9,289 nt of DNA, taken from an uncultured bacterium (GTDB lineage: Bacteria > Hydrogenedentota > Hydrogenedentia > Hydrogenedentales > CAITNO01). The stretch is taken from the NCBI GenBank assembly GCA_937923585.1, contig CALDSM010000359.1, positions 1 to 9,289 on the forward strand, written 5' to 3'. Of this stretch, positions 5,691 to 9,289 are shown one piece after another. A model generated the notes under the pieces. The model was not told the DNA's origin, searched no databases, and saw only the letters and a program-made list of their open reading frames with translations. The position numbers were made by a program, and so were the translations under genes. Positions within the stretch are counted from its first letter, which is position 1; the number at the start of each line of letters is the position of its first letter.

Positions 5691-7177
5691 ATGATTTATC
5701 CCAGTCTCGATGAATTCCGCAAGATCGCCCGGCCCAATGCCGTGGTGCCCGTCTACAAGGAAATCCTTGCCGACCTTGAAACGCCCGTCACGGCGTACCT
5801 CAAAATCTCCCGCAACCGGCAGTACGCCTTTCTCCTCGAAAGCGTGGAGAAGGCCGAGGTCATCGGCCAGTACTCCTTCCTTGGCGCCAACCCCTCCATC
5901 GTGTTCCGGTCCAAGGGCCGCCACGGCGCGGTCATCCGCAACGGGGTGGAGGAGTCGTTCGAGTCGGACAACCCGCTGCGCGAACTGCGCGCGCTCATGG
6001 CGCAGTACGAGCCGATCAAGGTGCCCGGCCTGCCGGCCTTCCACGGCGGCGCGGTGGGCTACCTCTCCTACGACCAGGTGCGCTTCTTCGAAAAGCTGCC
6101 CGATGCCAACCCCGATCCGCTCAACCTGCCCGACCTCTACTTCATGATCACCGACACCATCGTCGTGTTCGACCATGTGAAGAACAAGATTCAGATCGTG
6201 TCGAACGCGCACTGCAACGACAACGCCGATGCGGTGTACAACGAGGCGGTGCGCAAAATTGGCGAGATCGAGCAGAAACTGCGCGGCCCGCTGGTGGTCA
6301 GCACGGAGCGCCTGCACAACGCGCCCGACGGGGAGGCGACGCCGGAATCGAACTTCACCCGCGAGGCTTTTTGCGACGCCGTCAGCAAGGCGAAGGAGTA
6401 CATCTGCGCGGGCGACATCTTCCAGGTGGTGCTCTCGCAGCGGTTCCGCCGTCCCGTGGGGGCGAGCCCGGCCAACCTCTACCGCGCACTGCGCTGCATC
6501 AACCCATCGCCCTACATGCTGCTGGTGCAGTTCCCCGAGTTTGCGCTGGTCGGGTCGAGCCCCGAGGTGATGACCCAGGTCAGGCGGGGCGCCTGCATGG
6601 TGCGGCCCATCGCGGGCACGCGCAAACGCGGCGCGACGCCGGAAGAGGACCTGGCGCTCGAAAAGGATCTGATGGCCGACGAGAAGGAGACCGCCGAGCA
6701 CATCATGCTGGTGGACCTCGGCCGCAACGACGTGGGCCGGGTCAGCCAGCCGGGAACGGTCGCGCCGGTGCCGAACAAGCTCATGGTCATCGAGCGCTAC
6801 TCGCATGTCATGCACATTGTCAGCGAGGTGGCCGGCCGGATGAAACCCGAATGCGACGCCTTTGACGCCATGGAGGCGACCTTCCCCATGGGCACGGTCA
6901 GCGGCGCGCCGAAAATCCGCGCCATGCAGATCATTGATGAACTGGAACCGGAACGGCGCGGCCCCTATGCGGGCGGCTGCGGCTACATCAGCTACGACGG
7001 CGACATGGACACCTGCATCCTCATCCGCACGATGGTGGTGAAGGACGGCATCGCCTATCTTCAGGCCGGCGCGGGCATCGTCTACGACAGCGACCCGGAT
7101 CGCGAATACGAGGAAACCGTCAACAAGGCCAAAGCGCTGTTCAAGGCCGTGGACTTCGCCGAGAAGGGGCTCGAATC

Positions 7178-7181
<4 letters not shown>
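5691..7181 (+). CDS. trpE: Anthranilate synthase component I (TrpE)
   Basis: The 496-residue protein is the chorismate-binding subunit of anthranilate synthase, the first committed step of tryptophan synthesis: chorismate plus ammonia (from TrpG) gives anthranilate and pyruvate. The N-terminal feedback motif LLES (48-51) implies inhibition by tryptophan. Chorismate-site motifs are present in order: VRPIAGTRKRG (304-314), LVDLGRNDVGR (340-350), HIVSEVAGRM (375-384), TFPMGTVSGAPK (397-408) and QAGAGIVYDSDP (458-469). Length and motifs indicate an active enzyme. ATG 5691 has AAAGGA seven bases upstream; the frame is open to an earlier start at 5649, but that would run through the hairpin and lacks a ribosome binding site. 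The stop overlaps the trpG start. The paralogue PabB is a possible confusion, but the LLES motif and adjacent trpG support TrpE. Confidence 0.96.
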
Positions 7182-7753
<572 letters not shown>

Positions 7754-7847
7754 CGCACCCCCATAACCGGGTCGGTTTTGCCCGCTGTCCGAAACCGGTA
7801 AAATCTGCGTAAAACCGCAACGGCCAAAAACTTACCGTCTTTGCCGT

Positions 7848-7876
7848 TTGACATGACCCGGGACGTGTGCTAAAGT
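7848..7876 (+). promoter_or_regulatory. Sigma70-like promoter upstream of the 196-aa membrane protein gene
   Basis: A perfect TTGACA at 7848-7853 is followed, after exactly 17 bases, by TAAAGT at 7871-7876 (4/6 to the -10 consensus). Transcription would start near 7883, giving a leader of about 45 bases before ATG 7929. It is one of the best promoter matches in the window and marks a new transcription unit after trpG. Confidence 0.6.
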
Positions 7877-7928
7877 AGCCCTGTTTGGCTCAAGGGTCTC
7901 TTTTCATCTTTAGGAGCATCTTCTTACC

Positions 7929-8519
7929 ATGGGTCTCAACAAAAAGCAGTTGAAGTTGGTTGAGCAGTTGGAGCGGCGTGTTGAACTGTGCCGGGAGTTC
8001 ATGAACGACTGGCTGCTGTTCAACCAGATCCTCACTTCCTATCCCAATCCGGGCATCAACAAGGCCCAGTTGGAGCAGCAGTTTCTCAAGATAAAGAGCA
8101 AGCTGGCGCGCGAGCACCGGGTTCTGAAGGACACGCTGCTGGACGACTACACGCTCGACGGCAACACGATGAACATCGTCAGCGGCGCCACGAGCCTTGA
8201 GGCCATCTACGCCCAGTCCGAAGTGGCCCTGAAGAAGCTGCAAACCGAGTGGCACCGCGCATTAATCTCGATCAACGAGACCATGGGCGTGATCGAGGAC
8301 AAAAAGTCCCGCGCCGAGCGCGGCGAGCGCGTCTTCATCGCCACGCAGGACATGATGGTGAACGCCCGCGGCGGCGGGGGGATGAACCCGAACACCAAGA
8401 CGTTCATGATTATCGGGGCCGTGATCGCCGCCCTTGCAATCGTGTTCTACCTGAATCTCTTCGGCATCGCCGACATGTACAAGAGTGCGCTGGGGATGGG
8501 GTCCACCATTCCCCAGTAA
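7929..8519 (+). CDS. Unrecognised C-terminally membrane-anchored helical protein
   Basis: I do not recognise the family of this 196-residue protein. Residues 1-135 are highly charged and mostly helical, with likely coiled-coil stretches (QLKLVEQLERRVELC at 7-21; QLEQQFLKIKSKLAREHRVL at 47-66). A glycine-rich hinge (ARGGGGMNPN, 146-155) leads to one strong hydrophobic segment (FMIIGAVIAALAIVFYL, 159-175) and a tail of about 20 residues. There is no N-terminal signal peptide, so the likely topology is a cytoplasmic coiled coil held at the inner membrane by a C-terminal anchor. AGGAG at 7912-7916 is 12 bases from the ATG, a little long. It has its own promoter (7848-7876) and lies ahead of the HU gene and tatC. 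Its composition matches the housekeeping genes, so it is probably a native lineage-specific gene. Confidence 0.75.
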   Translation: MGLNKKQLKLVEQLERRVELCREFMNDWLLFNQILTSYPNPGINKAQLEQQFLKIKSKLAREHRVLKDTLLDDYTLDGNTMNIVSGATSLEAIYAQSEVALKKLQTEWHRALISINETMGVIEDKKSRAERGERVFIATQDMMVNARGGGGMNPNTKTFMIIGAVIAALAIVFYLNLFGIADMYKSALGMGSTIPQ

Positions 8520-8601
8520 CCGTCCCGTGATGTCCCGCGCCGTCCCCGCCGTGTCTCTCCGGGGCGGTTGGCAAATTCCATCCGAGCATGAGGAACTTGC
8601 G

Positions 8602-8913
8602 TTGACCAAGCGTGAACTGGTGATAGACGTTGCTGAACGGCTGGGTTTCACCCAGAACGAGGTGGCGGGCGTGGTGCAGACCACGCTCGACAGCATTCTT
8701 GAGGCGCTGGCGCGGGGTGACCGCCTGGAAATCCGCAACTTCGGCGTGTTCGAGACGAAGCGGAGAAACGCGCGAACCGGACGCAACCCCCGCACGGGCG
8801 ACGCCGTCCCCATTCAGCGCAAGCGGGTCGTCTCCTTCAAGCCCGGCAAGGCGATCAAGGAAATGGTGGACGGGACCGTTGAAACGGCCCTGTCCGGAGA
8901 GCAGTCAGACTGA
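8602..8913 (+). CDS. HU/IHF-family nucleoid DNA-binding protein
   Basis: The 103-residue protein has the complete HU/IHF fold: two N-terminal helices for dimerisation (TKRELVIDVAERLGFTQNEV), the core IRNFGVFETKRR (44-55), and the DNA-bending beta arm with RTGRNPRTG (58-66), where Pro63 is the intercalating residue. It ends with the conserved FKPGKAIKEMV. It should bind and bend DNA as a dimer in the nucleoid. The start is taken as TTG 8602, because GAGGAA at 8590-8595 lies six bases upstream and the resulting N-terminus matches the family; the frame continues to an ATG at 8485, but that would add about 39 untypical residues and run into the preceding gene. HU and the IHF subunits cannot be told apart with certainty, so no symbol is given. 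A TTG start may lower expression. Confidence 0.92.
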   Translation: MTKRELVIDVAERLGFTQNEVAGVVQTTLDSILEALARGDRLEIRNFGVFETKRRNARTGRNPRTGDAVPIQRKRVVSFKPGKAIKEMVDGTVETALSGEQSD

Positions 8914-8940
8914 GCGGTGCACCGCAGGCCGGGTGCCTGC
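8914..8940. repeat. Palindrome and hairpin just after the HU gene
   Basis: GCGGTGCACCGC (8914-8925) is a perfect 12-base palindrome directly after the HU stop codon. It is followed by the perfect 6-bp hairpin GCAGGC-CGGGT-GCCTGC (8924-8940), which shares two bases with it. No U-run follows, so intrinsic termination is doubtful. It may slow RNA decay or transcription between the HU gene and tatC. Confidence 0.4.
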
Positions 8941-9025
8941 CGCTTCAGCCGCGCGCGTGCGGGGAGAGCGCCGGGGCGCGGACTTTCGCCGGGCCAATTG
9001 ATCACACCCAACAGGACGCCGGTTC

Positions 9026-9289
9026 ATGACCGAAGACGAAACCAGGATGACCTTCACCGAGCACCTCGGGGAACTGCGCGACCGCCTCATCCGCTCCATG
9101 ATCGCGCTGGTTGTCTGCGTGTTCATCTGTTTTGCCGCCTCCGGCCCCATCCAATATGTGCTGGCCGCACCCCTGCTCCCGCTGGTGCCGGCAGCCGCGT
9201 CCGGGGTCACCCCTGAAGGCACGGGCGCGCCGGAAACCGCACCGCCCGCAATCGCGCCGGGCCCCGTCCCCGCCGCCAAGCCGCCCCGC
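9026..9289 (+). CDS. tatC: Sec-independent translocase subunit TatC, N-terminal part
   Basis: ATG 9026, with AGGA at 9013-9016, opens a frame that runs off the window after 88 codons. The start MTFTEHLGELRDRLIRSM (8-25) is the hallmark cytoplasmic N-terminus of TatC, with the conserved HLxELRxR that helps recognise twin-arginine signals. The first membrane helix follows (about 23-39). TatC is the receptor of the Tat complex, which exports folded proteins across the inner membrane. From about residue 55 the sequence becomes Pro/Ala/Gly-rich (for example ETAPPAIAPGPVPAAKPPR). This lies in the first periplasmic loop and is longer and more disordered-looking than in model TatC proteins; some lineages do carry such insertions. 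The later helices are outside the window. Confidence 0.88.
   Translation, partial: MTEDETRMTFTEHLGELRDRLIRSMIALVVCVFICFAASGPIQYVLAAPLLPLVPAAASGVTPEGTGAPETAPPAIAPGPVPAAKPPR

Noticed and set aside
5313..6815. A 500-codon minus-strand open frame opposite trpE
   Set aside because: The length comes from the codon bias of trpE; the translation is rich in His, Arg, Val and Ala and shows no domain, while trpE on the + strand has every expected motif.
7754..7847. Possible terminator after trpG
   Set aside because: Only weak stems are visible (for example AACGGC with GCCGTT, 7819-7848), with a long loop and no U-tract.

Overview
The window is about 9.3 kb of mostly GC-rich bacterial chromosome. It is a patchwork of conserved housekeeping genes (hisF, trpE, trpG, an HU/IHF-type DNA-binding protein, the start of tatC) mixed with accessory genes and repeat-rich spacers. 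All convincing genes lie on the + strand. The lineage cannot be fixed from the sequence. PQQ-like propeller and 3D-domain lipoprotein types, his and trp genes scattered outside full operons, a Pro/Ala-rich loop in TatC and many short palindromic intergenic repeats would fit a PVC-group or Hydrogenedentes-like Gram-negative, but this is only an inference.

Layout. 1-197: C-terminal end of a PQQ-like beta-propeller protein. 336-575: an ORF that begins as a HigB toxin and ends as a HigA antitoxin, best read as an internal deletion that collapsed a higBA operon into one frame. 862-1314: a 3D-domain lipoprotein with its own promoter. 1315-1680: a gene-free spacer with a pair of REP-like palindromes. 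1681-3168: an orphan phage-type terminase large subunit with no other phage gene nearby. 3271-4351: an AT-richer two-gene unit, an SDH-family Clp-fold serine protease overlapping a 56-aa basic protein. 4540-5316: hisF. 5317-5690: a spacer with inverted repeats and a probable trp leader peptide (WRW) with mutually exclusive RNA pairings. 5691-7753: trpE and trpG, overlapping by ATGA. 7929-8519: an unrecognised C-terminally membrane-anchored protein behind a clear sigma70-like promoter. 8602-8913: HU/IHF-family protein with a TTG start. 9026-end: N-terminus of TatC, cut by the window edge.

How the genes work together. trpE and trpG encode the two subunits of anthranilate synthase and are probably translationally coupled. 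The leader ORF and alternative hairpins just upstream suggest that translation of Trp codons controls the pair, although no U-tract terminator is visible. HisF is the cyclase subunit of imidazole glycerol phosphate synthase; its partner HisH is not here. The most interesting items are the candidate trp leader, the HigB-HigA fusion scar, the orphan terminase and the SDH protease with its overlapping small protein.
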